DNA from: Hymenobacter lucidus | GTDB lineage: Bacteria > Bacteroidota > Bacteroidia > Cytophagales > Hymenobacteraceae | DNA length: 50,050 nt | Reading direction: 5' to 3' | Assembly (NCBI RefSeq): GCF_020447265.1 | Contig: NZ_JAJADR010000016.1 | Span: forward strand, 1-50,050 | Shown here: positions 1-7,894 of the stretch, piece after piece | How the letters are laid out: each line of letters begins with the position of its first letter | Position numbering within the stretch: position 1 is the first letter of the stretch | The notes under the pieces: model-generated | Seen by the model: the letters and a program-made list of their open reading frames with translations, nothing else | Databases searched by the model: none | What the model was told of the DNA's origin: nothing | Translations under genes and position numbers: made by a program

Positions 1-379
1 AGCGCCTATGGTACTGCCTTCACCGGCGGGAGAGTCGGTCGCCGCCAACCTTTTCTTTGCCAATGCCCCCTCCGCGCCTCGTGCTGCGGACGGGGCATTG
101 CTCGTTTACAGCCCTCCCTACCCGCCCCACCACTCCTCACTGGATGGGGTAGTTAGAGGGTACATGGTGGATTATCCTTTACTTTTTGAAAGGATAGGTA
201 CAGAATAACTCTGGCAGCTGAGCTTCCTTTCGGATATTCCTGTGGCATTTTTATTAGGATACATTCAATTAGAGCGGCTGTATTTGATTAACGGCCTTTG
301 TGTGGCTGCTGAAATTGATTCTGGATTGAGTAAGTAAGGCAACTTTGATTGTTACCTTCACATACTCATTTTGATCCTG
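1..379. other. Intergenic region upstream of the BatA-like gene
   Basis: No gene is recognised here. The first 230 bases hold open frames, but none gives a plausible protein. An imperfect hairpin lies at 61-75 / 86-100 (one mismatch, 10-base loop) and could be the terminator of a gene lying left of the window. Bases 230-370 are AT-richer than the rest and should hold the promoter of the next gene, but I find no clean TAnnTTTG box. Confidence 0.5.
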
Positions 380-2443
380 ATGGCTTTAGCGTATCCGTGG
401 TTTCTGTTGGGCCTACTGGCCGTAAGTATTCCGATTGCAATTCATTTTTTTGAATTACGTCGGCCGCAGCGGCTCTTATTTACTAACGTTGGCTTTATTC
501 GAGAAATAAAGCTTGTCACCGCCCGGCAGCGAAAGGTGAAGCATTTATTGGTGCTGGCCGCGCGTATTGGTTTTGTGGTAGCATTGGTGCTGCTCTTCTG
601 TCAGCCTTTTCTACCGGCTCCCGAACAGAAGCTGCTTGGTGAAACAGGGACGGTTGCTGCTATTATTGATGCATCCCCGAGTATGGTGGTGGAAGGCAAA
701 GCCGATACACCATTGCTGGACGAGGCTGTGGAGCAGGCGGAAGAACTCACAACCGTATATCCGGCCTCCGCACGCTATTTGCTCCCTACAGTTTCCTCGT
801 CTCTGCTGTCAGCAACAGCTTTCCAGACTGCAGTCCGGCAGCTTGCTGTAACGGGGCAGGCCAAAAGTCTGAACTCTTGGTTAGGGCGGGCTGGTAGCAC
901 CGAGAAAGCTCAGCAGACATTCGTTTTCTCTGATTTTCAGAAGAAGGGAATAACTCCACAGCAGCTGCTGGCCGACAGCACTAGTCAGGTGTATCTGGTG
1001 CCGCTACAGGCCAAGGAAACGGCGAATATATACGTAGACAGTGTGCTGCTGGACGATGCCTTTGTGCGCTCTAGTGCTGATGTGAGTCTGCGTGTGCGGC
1101 TACGTAACGGCGGTATGCTGGCTACCTCCAACGTTCAGGTTAAAGTATTTGTAGGAAGCCGGCAGGTGGCGGCGTATCAGGCCAGCGTGCCGGCTCATGA
1201 GAGTGTGGTAACGGCAGTGCAGGTACAGCTACCCGATGGGGCAGTACAGCCATGCCGGGTAGAGGTGGAGGACTTCCCCGTGACGTTTGATAACACGTAT
1301 TATTTCACGCTGCAGGCTTCCCCACAGATTCGCATCATAAACATTGGCGCGCCGCAGACTGCCCGGGCCGGCCGTGTATATGCCAATGAAACCATGTTTG
1401 CGGCCAGCAGCAGCGCGGCTCAGGGGCTGAATTACAGCCAGCTTAACGCGGCTAATCTGCTGGTACTAGAAGAAATACCCCGTCTTGATAATGCTTTGCG
1501 CGAAAATCTGCGACGGGCAGTGTTGCAGGGCGCTACATTGGTAATTGTGCCGCCAGCCGGGGGCACCGAAATGCAGGAAGAGTACAGCCGATTGTTCCGG
1601 GAACTGGGCATCGGGGGCGTGCAGTGGGAGAAAAGCCCTGGCACTACGCCCGTGTTGCAGGACGTAGCCGCTCCAAACCTGCAGAACCCGTTCTTCCAGG
1701 ATGTGTTTGCCGCTTCCAACCAGCGGGCAGTAATGCCTAAGGCTGCCCCAGTGCTACGCTGGTCCCGCTCGGGCACGGATGTACTGAAGATGCGCAACGG
1801 GGACGGATTTCTGGCGGGCTTCACCAGCGGTAAAGGTAAAGTTTACCTTTTTGCCGCACCGTTTCAGCCCAGCTACTCCGATTTTACCCAGCATGCCCTG
1901 TTTGTGCCCGTGATGTACCGCTTGGCGATGCTCAGCTACCAGACCGAGCAGCGCGTGGCCTACCGGCTCAACCAAAGCACCATTGCCCTTAACCTGGTGC
2001 TGCCGGCCGGCCGGAGCCAACGAGATGAGCCCGTGGTGAGCTTGCGCAAAGATAGCCTGACGGTCGTTCCGGCCCAGCGCTGGGAAGCTGGCACGTTGCG
2101 GCTCACGATTCCGGCTACGGTACAGGAGGCTGGTTTCTATCAGGTGGTGTACAACAACCGGGTGCTGACTACGCTGGCCCTGAACATCGACAAGGACGAA
2201 TCGGAACTGAGCTACTATTCGGCAGCAGAGCTGCGGCAGCTGATCGGGCCGAACCGGCCGAACATTCAAGTGTATGAGAGTGGTACCGACCGTTCGGTGG
2301 CGGCGCACTACAAAGCCCAGCGTGTGGGTACGCCCCTGTGGCGCTACTGCCTGCTACTGGCTCTGGTGTTTCTGCTGACCGAAGTGTTGCTGTTGCGCTT
2401 TATGGGCCGCCCGCAACGAGTAGCGGCCGCAGTAGCGGCCTAA
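380..2443 (+). CDS. BatA-like membrane protein with a degenerate von Willebrand A domain
   Basis: Predicted inner-membrane protein of 687 residues. The N-terminus (MALAYPWFLLGLLAVSIPIA) matches the BatA N-terminal two-helix region, with membrane helices near 4-22 and 55-75. A MIDAS-like DASPSM motif (DxSxS, from Asp97) begins a VWA-like domain. One C-terminal helix lies near 653-676, so most of the chain should face the periplasm. In Bacteroidota such proteins belong to the Bat/aerotolerance group or stand alone near cell-envelope genes; the exact role is unknown. The start is ATG 380 rather than the in-frame TTG at 371, because the family begins directly before the first helix. It heads a plus-strand run: DUF4199 follows after 52 bases. 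Confidence 0.82.
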   Translation: MALAYPWFLLGLLAVSIPIAIHFFELRRPQRLLFTNVGFIREIKLVTARQRKVKHLLVLAARIGFVVALVLLFCQPFLPAPEQKLLGETGTVAAIIDASPSMVVEGKADTPLLDEAVEQAEELTTVYPASARYLLPTVSSSLLSATAFQTAVRQLAVTGQAKSLNSWLGRAGSTEKAQQTFVFSDFQKKGITPQQLLADSTSQVYLVPLQAKETANIYVDSVLLDDAFVRSSADVSLRVRLRNGGMLATSNVQVKVFVGSRQVAAYQASVPAHESVVTAVQVQLPDGAVQPCRVEVEDFPVTFDNTYYFTLQASPQIRIINIGAPQTARAGRVYANETMFAASSSAAQGLNYSQLNAANLLVLEEIPRLDNALRENLRRAVLQGATLVIVPPAGGTEMQEEYSRLFRELGIGGVQWEKSPGTTPVLQDVAAPNLQNPFFQDVFAASNQRAVMPKAAPVLRWSRSGTDVLKMRNGDGFLAGFTSGKGKVYLFAAPFQPSYSDFTQHALFVPVMYRLAMLSYQTEQRVAYRLNQSTIALNLVLPAGRSQRDEPVVSLRKDSLTVVPAQRWEAGTLRLTIPATVQEAGFYQVVYNNRVLTTLALNIDKDESELSYYSAAELRQLIGPNRPNIQVYESGTDRSVAAHYKAQRVGTPLWRYCLLLALVFLLTEVLLLRFMGRPQRVAAAVAA

Positions 2444-2495
2444 GGCATAATTCGGGCAAAGTCCTCTATCTTGCCGCCTCACTTGCTTTTCGTCC

Positions 2496-3026
2496 GTGTC
2501 GTCTGAAGTTACCCCTGCCCAAACTGTATTGCGTACGGCCCTGCGTTTTGGCGTCGGCGCTGGTTTGTTGTGTACTTTCTGGCTGCTGGGCCTGTTGCTA
2601 ACCGGCAATGACCCCTTCGGGCCCAAGCGGCTTATGTCGCTCTTTATTCCCCCGGTGGCCGTAATTGCCAGCCAGTGGATGCTACGCAGATATTTGCAGC
2701 CGGAAGGCCCGGGTATGAAGCGCGCCATCAGCGTGGGGCTGCTGACGGGCTTGCTGGCGGCCAGCACCTCGGCTATGGGCGTGTATGGGGTGGCCCAGTT
2801 GGCCGGCCCCGAGAAGGTTGAGGCTAGCAAAGCTTCCATGATTCGGATTGCTCAGGGCTCCAAAGCCGACTACTTGCGGCAGCCTGGCGGTAAGGAGGCA
2901 TACGAGCGCACGATTCAGGGGCTGAGGGCCCTGAACCCCCAGGGGCTGGCTACCGACGACTTCATGAAGAAGCTGCTGTTTGTGCTCTTGCTGAGCTTCC
3001 CCGGCGGCGTATTTCTGCGCAAATAG
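2496..3026 (+). CDS. DUF4199 family membrane protein
   Basis: A 176-residue integral membrane protein of unknown function. Helices are visible near 11-36, 45-67, 74-102 and 159-174, with a soluble stretch between the third and fourth (about 103-155) rich in Lys, Arg and Gln. This helix-helix-helix-loop-helix plan and the similarity to the next gene fit DUF4199, a Bacteroidota family. The start is GTG 2496; no in-frame ATG precedes the first helix. It lies 52 bases after the BatA-like gene and 36 bases before a second DUF4199 gene, so the three are probably co-transcribed. Confidence 0.75.
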   Translation: MSSEVTPAQTVLRTALRFGVGAGLLCTFWLLGLLLTGNDPFGPKRLMSLFIPPVAVIASQWMLRRYLQPEGPGMKRAISVGLLTGLLAASTSAMGVYGVAQLAGPEKVEASKASMIRIAQGSKADYLRQPGGKEAYERTIQGLRALNPQGLATDDFMKKLLFVLLLSFPGGVFLRK

Positions 3027-3062
3027 TACCTATCGTTTTACCGTTTTACTACCCTTCGGAAC

Positions 3063-3590
3063 ATGGAAAACTCTACTGCTCCCGCCGCTTCCACCACCAG
3101 CATTGCCATCCGGTATGGCTTGCTGGCCGGCCTGGTGATGTGCCTGCTTTCGTTTGTCATCAGGCTGCTGTTCACCGACCCTGCCAATCCGGTCAATAAC
3201 GTTATTTATCTGGCGCTGATTGCCGGAATCATTTTGGCGCATAAGGACTATAAGCGGCAGCATCAGGGCTTCATGTCATTTGGGCAGGGGCTGGGCTTAG
3301 GCCTGCTCATTGCTTTGGTGGCAGGAGTGGTATCGGGTCTGTTTTCTTACGTCTACGCCGAGTTTATTGACCCGGAATCTGTAACGAACATGATAGAAGG
3401 CATGCGGGCGAAGATGGAAACCGAAGGCCGCAGCCAGGACCAGATAGATACGAGCATCAGCTGGATGCAAAAGATGATGACCGGCCCGTTCATGATAGCC
3501 ACCGTAATACTGGGCGTGCTGTTCTGGGGGCTGATTATTTCCCTGGTTGCCTCGGCTTTCACCAAGCATAACCGTCCCGAGTTTGAGTAA
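3063..3590 (+). CDS. DUF4199 family membrane protein, second copy
   Basis: A 175-residue membrane protein with helices near 14-36, 43-60, 75-98 and 145-167, and a charged loop around 105-142. It has the same plan as the preceding 176-residue protein, so the pair is probably a tandem duplication that has diverged strongly. ATG 3063 is the only good start. Its end overlaps the start of the following glycosyltransferase by 8 bases, which indicates translational coupling. In Bacteroidota a DUF4199 protein is often found beside this glycosyltransferase (from memory). It may be an accessory membrane partner; that is inference. Confidence 0.8.
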   Translation: MENSTAPAASTTSIAIRYGLLAGLVMCLLSFVIRLLFTDPANPVNNVIYLALIAGIILAHKDYKRQHQGFMSFGQGLGLGLLIALVAGVVSGLFSYVYAEFIDPESVTNMIEGMRAKMETEGRSQDQIDTSISWMQKMMTGPFMIATVILGVLFWGLIISLVASAFTKHNRPEFE

Positions 3591-4569
3591 GCGTTTGTCG
3601 TCCCATTTCCCCGTTGAGCTCTCCATCGTCATTCCCCTGCTCAACGAAGCCGAGTCGTTGCCGGAACTCACCCGCTGGATCAACCGGGTACTTACCCAGC
3701 ACGGGCTGACCTATGAGGTTATTCTGGTGGACGACGGCTCGACGGACAACTCCTGGGACGTAATTGAGGAATTGGCCCAGACCGATACCCACCTGCGCGG
3801 TATCCGCTTCAACCGCAACTACGGCAAGTCGGCGGCCCTGAACACGGGCTTCCGGGAAACGACCGGCCGCGTGGTGTGTACCATGGATGCCGACCTGCAG
3901 GACTCGCCCGAAGAGCTACCCGAGCTCTACCGCATGATTGTGGAGGAGCGCTACGACCTGGTGAGCGGCTGGAAAAAGAAGCGCTTCGACCCGCTGAGCA
4001 AAACTATTCCGACTAAGCTCTTCAACGGCGCCACCCGCTGGATTTCGGGTATCAGCCTGCACGACTTCAACTGCGGCCTGAAAGCCTACGACCAGCGCGT
4101 GGTCAAGAGCATTGAGGTCTACGGCGAGATGCACCGCTACATCCCGGTTATTGCCAAGTGGAACGGCTTCGGGCGCATCGGCGAAAAGCCCGTGCAGCAC
4201 CAGGAGCGCAAGTACGGCGTCACCAAGTTCGGGCTGGAGCGGTTCGTTTATGGCTTCCTGGATTTGATGTCCATTACCTTCGTGAGCCGGTTTCGGCGGC
4301 GGCCCATGCACTTTTTCGGTACGCTGGGCTCGGTGTCGTTTCTGCTGGGCATGCTCATTACGCTCTGGTTGGTGGGCGAGAAGATGTACCTGGCGTTCCA
4401 CAATATGCGCGCCCGCGACGTGACGGATCAGCCCCTGTTTTTCCTGGCCCTGGTAGCCGTTATTGTGGGCATGCAGCTGTTTCTGGCGGGTTTTCTGGCC
4501 GAGATGGTGCAACTCAACGGCCCGCGAATCAATGACTACCTGATTCGGGACAAGCTGAACGTCGAGTGA
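3583..4569 (+). CDS. GT2 glycosyltransferase, polyprenyl-phosphate sugar transferase (GtrB/ArnC-like)
   Basis: Predicted to move a sugar from a nucleotide donor to polyprenyl phosphate on the inner face of the membrane. About 328 residues. A GT-A domain carries VDDGSTD (49-55, nucleotide binding) and DADLQD (102-107, metal-binding DXD type), followed by two membrane helices near 243-265 and 285-306. This is the usual architecture of DPM1/GtrB/ArnC-type enzymes. The start is uncertain: TTG 3583 gives MSKRLSSHFPVELSIVIPLL and overlaps the DUF4199 gene by 8 bases; TTG 3595 is the alternative. Upstream TTG 3547 adds an unlikely tail. The sugar and final acceptor are unknown. Confidence 0.88.
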   Translation: MSKRLSSHFPVELSIVIPLLNEAESLPELTRWINRVLTQHGLTYEVILVDDGSTDNSWDVIEELAQTDTHLRGIRFNRNYGKSAALNTGFRETTGRVVCTMDADLQDSPEELPELYRMIVEERYDLVSGWKKKRFDPLSKTIPTKLFNGATRWISGISLHDFNCGLKAYDQRVVKSIEVYGEMHRYIPVIAKWNGFGRIGEKPVQHQERKYGVTKFGLERFVYGFLDLMSITFVSRFRRRPMHFFGTLGSVSFLLGMLITLWLVGEKMYLAFHNMRARDVTDQPLFFLALVAVIVGMQLFLAGFLAEMVQLNGPRINDYLIRDKLNVE

Positions 4570-4590
4570 GGTAGTGCAGTCGTAGCAAGC

Positions 4591-4686
4591 CATGTCGACC
4601 AGCGGGAGACATCTCACGTGCAATGGTAATCTGATTACTATTGCACGCGAGATGTCTCCTCTCTGCTTGAGGCGCAGAATGATCGA
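4591..4686. repeat. Family A inverted repeat, copy 1
   Basis: Arms at 4606-4630 and 4634-4658 (25 bp, two mismatches that stay G-U pairable in RNA) surround a 3-base loop. The shared core is GAGACATCTC...GAGATGTCTC, and flanks GTCGAC/GATCGAC give further partial pairing. The same core occurs at 10534-10636 and 21511-21666, with a diverged relative at 24991-25080. It sits between two co-directional plus-strand genes. It is not followed by a strong T-run. Confidence 0.85.
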
Positions 4687-4716
4687 CAGGAAGTTTTTAC
4701 TTTACCCTGATAACCT

Positions 4717-5841
4717 ATGAAAGTCGTCATTATCGGTCCGGCTTACCCGCTGCGCGGCGGCCTTGCTACCTACAACGAGCGGCTGGCGCGGGCATTTCAG
4801 CAGGCCGGGGATGAGGTACGGCTCGTCACGTTCAGTTTGCAGTACCCCGACTTTCTGTTTCCGGGTCAAACCCAGTTCAGCACCGAAGCCGGCCCCACCG
4901 ACCTCGACATTGAAGTCAGCATCAACTCCGTCAATCCGCTGTCGTGGTGGAAGGTGGGGGAAAAGCTGCGCCGCGAGAAGCCCGATCTGGTCATCTTCCG
5001 GTTCTGGCTGCCGTTTATGGGGCCCGCCCTGGGCTACATAGCCCGCCGCATCCGGCGCAACCGCCACTCGCGCATCGTGGCCATTACCGACAACGTCATT
5101 CCGCACGAGAAGCGCCCCGGTGACCGGCCGCTTACGCGCTACTTCCTCGCGGCCTGCCACGGCTTCGTGACCATGAGCCGCGCAGTGCTGGCCGATTTGC
5201 GCCGGCTCCACTTCAAACAGCCCGCTCAATATCAGCCCCATCCGCTCTATGACAACTTCGGCCCGCTGAAGCCCAAACCTGCGGCCGTGCAGGCTCTGCA
5301 ACTCGACCCACAGTTCGGCTACCTGCTTTTCTTCGGCTTCATCCGGGCCTACAAGGGGCTCGATATACTGCTCGAAGCCTTTGCCGACGAGCGGCTGCGC
5401 CAGCTGCCCGTCAAGCTTATCGTGGCCGGCGAGTATTATGAGGATGCCGCGCCCTACGAGGCTCTAATCCGGCAGTACGACCTGGAAAGCCGCTTGGTGC
5501 GGGCCACCGACTTCATCCCCAACGAGAAAGTAGCCGACTACTTTTGCGCCGCCGATATGGTGGTACAGCCCTACAAAAACGCCACCCAGAGCGGCGTCTC
5601 CCAGATTGCCTACCACTTTGAGCGGCCTATGCTGGTAACCGACGTGGGCGGCCTGGCCGAACTCATTCCCGACGGTGAAGTGGGCTACGTGGTGAAGCCC
5701 ACCCCCAAAGCCATTGCCAACGCCCTGGTTGATTTCTACGAGCACCGACGCGAAGCTGAGTTTACGGCCGGCGTGTGGGCCAAGAAAAAGGAGTTTTCGT
5801 GGAGCGAGATGATAACAGCTCTAAAAGCCGTAGCGGGGTAG
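4717..5841 (+). CDS. GT4-type glycosyltransferase
   Basis: A retaining GT-B glycosyltransferase of 374 residues, probably acting in envelope polysaccharide or glycolipid synthesis at the cytoplasmic face. The N-terminal acceptor domain begins with MKVVIIGPAYPLRGG and the glycine-rich GGLATYNERLARA (14-26). The C-terminal Glycos_transf_1 domain shows GFIRAYKGLDILLEA (207-221), then YKNATQSGVSQIAYHFERPM around 286-305 and DVGGLAELI (309-317), the donor-binding stretch. No membrane helix or signal peptide is present. A family A repeat separates it from the GT2 gene upstream, and a family B repeat follows it. The donor and product cannot be named. Confidence 0.85.
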   Translation: MKVVIIGPAYPLRGGLATYNERLARAFQQAGDEVRLVTFSLQYPDFLFPGQTQFSTEAGPTDLDIEVSINSVNPLSWWKVGEKLRREKPDLVIFRFWLPFMGPALGYIARRIRRNRHSRIVAITDNVIPHEKRPGDRPLTRYFLAACHGFVTMSRAVLADLRRLHFKQPAQYQPHPLYDNFGPLKPKPAAVQALQLDPQFGYLLFFGFIRAYKGLDILLEAFADERLRQLPVKLIVAGEYYEDAAPYEALIRQYDLESRLVRATDFIPNEKVADYFCAADMVVQPYKNATQSGVSQIAYHFERPMLVTDVGGLAELIPDGEVGYVVKPTPKAIANALVDFYEHRREAEFTAGVWAKKKEFSWSEMITALKAVAG

Positions 5842-5860
5842 GCGTATAAAGGTTTCGTCT

Positions 5861-6024
5861 GTCATCAGGAGCGGAGCGAAGCAATCCATCCTCTGAAATG
5901 TGACGAGCTTCCTTCAGTGAAAAGCCCTTTCCCATGCGCAACAGGAAAGGGCTTTTCTGATAAAAGGTCATTTTGTGCTTCGCAGAGGATGGATTCCCAC
6001 GGCTGCGTCTTGCAAGGACACACA
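5861..6024. repeat. Family B inverted-repeat element, copy 1
   Basis: A 164-base element in the gap between the convergent GT4 and GT9 genes. Outer arms pair at 5883-5894 / 5984-5995 (12 bp perfect); a central hairpin pairs at 5919-5932 / 5944-5957 (14 bp perfect, 11-base loop) and has A- and T-runs at its ends. The stretch CTGAAATGTG followed by TTCAGTGAAAAGCCCT recurs at 37277-37454, and in altered form at 47981-48141. The central hairpin could serve as a two-way terminator for the flanking genes. Confidence 0.85.
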
Positions 6025-6036
6025 ACTCAAACGGCG

Positions 6037-7134
6037 TTACACCGCCACGCTGGCCTGCACTGCCCCAAACACCTTCGCAGCCGGCAGCTCTTCCATGCAG
6101 CTAGTGCCTAGCTTGCAGCTGCCCCGGTAGAAGCATACGCACGCCCGCTCGGGCTGCACGATCTGGCCGCGGCCGTAGAGGTCGAATTCGTAGGGGTTGA
6201 AGATATTGTTCATCAGCACCGTGGGTTTCTGGAGCGCGATGCTGATGTGCATGGCCATCGTCACCTGCGTCACGATGCCGTCCATCTGATACATAAGGTT
6301 GATAAACTGCTCCAGCGGAAAGGTGCCCAGGTAGGCCGCGCCGGTAGCGGCGTATAGGCGCTGGTTGCGCTCATCCTCGGCCGTGCCGCCCAACAATACC
6401 GGTGCGTAACCGGCCTGCTGCAGCTTTCCGATTAGCTCCAGCCACTTCTCGTCGCTCCACAGGCGCGTCGTCCACCGGTCGCCGCAGCCGGTGTTCAGGC
6501 CGATGCGGGGCTTGCCCACCGGCAGGGCGCTCCAGTCGTAGCCTTTGTCCTGGTGGGTGTCGAAGACGTACTCCTCGTGCCGGAACTCGTAGCCGCAGAG
6601 CTCGAATATCTCCTGCACGTAGGGCTTTTGGTTTAACTGGCTCAGCTCGTCGAACACCCCGGTCAGGAACTTGTGGTTGGCCAGCTCATTGCCGGGCCAG
6701 GCCACGCCGTACTCTGGGTGCAGGGTGTAGCCGAATTTCTGGGTGGCCCGAATGGTGTCGTGCAGGGCGCAGGCTTCCTTGTCCTTATCGAGGTTGAAAA
6801 GCAGATCAAACTCGCGGGCCTGCAGCTGCAACACGCTGGTTAAATCCAGCTTCAGAATCTCGTCAATGGCCCCGCTGGGCAGAATGGCGGGCGTGAGCGT
6901 GAGCCAGGTGATTTTGCTGTTGGGGTAGTCCTGGCGCAGGCGGCGCAGCAGGGGCGTGGTCCGGATAACGTCGCCGATGGCCCCGAGCTTGATGATGAGG
7001 ATACGCTGCTCAATGGGCGCGTAGCTGGGGCAGCCGGCACACTGGTAGCCGTGCTCTTTGTTGGGACGGCAGGGAATATCACCACGGAAGTGGCGGCAGT
7101 CGGGATGAACGGTAACGCCGTTGAGAGAAGCCAT
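6037..7134 (-). CDS. GT9 (heptosyltransferase-like) glycosyltransferase with cysteine clusters
   Basis: 365 residues, GT-B fold of the GT9 family, which includes the LPS heptosyltransferases. The first strand and loop read RILIIKLGAIGDVIRTTPLL (about 43-62), the family hallmark. A C-terminal nucleotide-sugar domain contains RIGLNTGCGDRWTTRLW and LLGGTAEDERN. Unlike classical WaaC/WaaF it has an N-terminal cysteine set (C13, C22, C32, C35) in a segment of form CRHFRGDIPC...CAGC, and a second set near the C-terminus (C332, C334, C340, C346). These could bind a metal or an Fe-S cluster; that is inference. The start is ATG 7134: a TACCTTTG box at 7160-7153 lies just upstream, so the longer frame to 7284 would cross the promoter and the palindrome. 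Confidence 0.85.
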   Translation of the reverse strand: MASLNGVTVHPDCRHFRGDIPCRPNKEHGYQCAGCPSYAPIEQRILIIKLGAIGDVIRTTPLLRRLRQDYPNSKITWLTLTPAILPSGAIDEILKLDLTSVLQLQAREFDLLFNLDKDKEACALHDTIRATQKFGYTLHPEYGVAWPGNELANHKFLTGVFDELSQLNQKPYVQEIFELCGYEFRHEEYVFDTHQDKGYDWSALPVGKPRIGLNTGCGDRWTTRLWSDEKWLELIGKLQQAGYAPVLLGGTAEDERNQRLYAATGAAYLGTFPLEQFINLMYQMDGIVTQVTMAMHISIALQKPTVLMNNIFNPYEFDLYGRGQIVQPERACVCFYRGSCKLGTSCMEELPAAKVFGAVQASVAV

Positions 7135-7152
7135 GCGGGAGGGAGTATCCCG

Positions 7153-7160
7153 CAAAGGTA
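7153..7160 (-). promoter_or_regulatory. -7 box (TACCTTTG) of the GT9 gene
   Basis: Exact match to the Bacteroidota -7 consensus TAnnTTTG, read on the minus strand, ending 18 bases before ATG 7134. No clear TTTG -33 box is seen 19 bases upstream. It supports the chosen start. Confidence 0.5.
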
Positions 7161-7227
7161 GCCGAAGGGGCGACGCCTGCCGCAGCCCGCTTCGAAAAAG
7201 CTCCCTCACGGCAAGCAGTATCTCCGG

Positions 7228-7287
7228 AATTTGTGTCAACTTACTTTGTGACAAAAAATTTTGCCACAAAGTAAGTTGACACAAATT
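7228..7287. promoter_or_regulatory. Long palindrome in the divergent control region, possible operator
   Basis: Perfect 23-bp arms at 7228-7250 and 7265-7287. The 14-base centre can add five more pairs after one mismatch, so nearly the whole 60 bases are self-complementary. Each arm contains two TTTGTG units (7230-7235 and 7245-7250 on the left arm). It lies between the divergent GT9 gene and the small gene at 7313, 25 bases before the latter's ATG. Its position suggests an operator or a 5' leader hairpin rather than a terminator. Confidence 0.65.
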
Positions 7288-7312
7288 TTCAGCAGGCCGC
7301 TGCTACTATCGT

Positions 7313-7894
7313 ATGGCACTGAGTAATTTCTCTCATGGCCGGGGGCCAACCCCGTTTCTTGGCCGCTTACAGTTGGTGCAGGCTCATTTTGGCCTTGCTC
7401 AGCAGCGCGTGGCCGACTTACTGCTCGTGCCACGGGCCACTCTGACGATGGACGAAAAGGGCCAGCGCCTAATGCCCCTGGCCGCCAACCAGCGCCTCGA
7501 TGCGCTGCGCCGGCTGCTGCCGGTACCCTACGGCCCCGCGCCCGCGCCGCCCTTACCGGAGCCACGCCTCTCGCACGAGGAGCAGCAGCAGCTACAAAGG
7601 CGGCAGCGGAAGATTGCTTTGGAAGAATACCAGCCCCAGGAGGCCCTGAACCGGGTGCAGCAGCGCCTGCGCCAGGCCCAGCTGCGCCTGCAGGTGCTGC
7701 CCGCGCTGCGGGAGGCTTTCCCCGACGAGTGGGGGCAAACCTGGCTGAACACCTTCGAGGCCGAAGCCCGATTGTGGCTGGAGAGTGACGCCGGCACACC
7801 CGCGCTGCTGGCGCTGCGCCTGCGGGTACTGGCCTTCGAAAAGGATGAAATAGCCCGGCTGCTGGCTGCGCAGGAGCGGCCTACACCAGGTTGA
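7313..7894 (+). CDS. Hypothetical protein, possible N-terminal helix-turn-helix
   Basis: 193 residues, not recognised. Residues 20-62 (LVQAHFGLAQQRVADLLLVP onward) resemble a short helix-turn-helix of the XRE kind: a Q-x-x-VADLLLVPRATLT segment with the right spacing. Residues 88-135 are a Gln/Arg-rich helix likely to form a coiled coil, and the rest is helical with no membrane segment. The ATG at 7313 is immediately after a 60-base palindrome, which would suit an autoregulated DNA-binding protein. The last 14 bases overlap the end of the convergent LuxR-type gene. Function unknown; the helix-turn-helix assignment is tentative. Confidence 0.65.
   Translation: MALSNFSHGRGPTPFLGRLQLVQAHFGLAQQRVADLLLVPRATLTMDEKGQRLMPLAANQRLDALRRLLPVPYGPAPAPPLPEPRLSHEEQQQLQRRQRKIALEEYQPQEALNRVQQRLRQAQLRLQVLPALREAFPDEWGQTWLNTFEAEARLWLESDAGTPALLALRLRVLAFEKDEIARLLAAQERPTPG

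Noticed and set aside
8..208. Open frame of 66 codons at the left edge
   Set aside because: Composition is not protein-like, it spans a hairpin, and no family features are seen.
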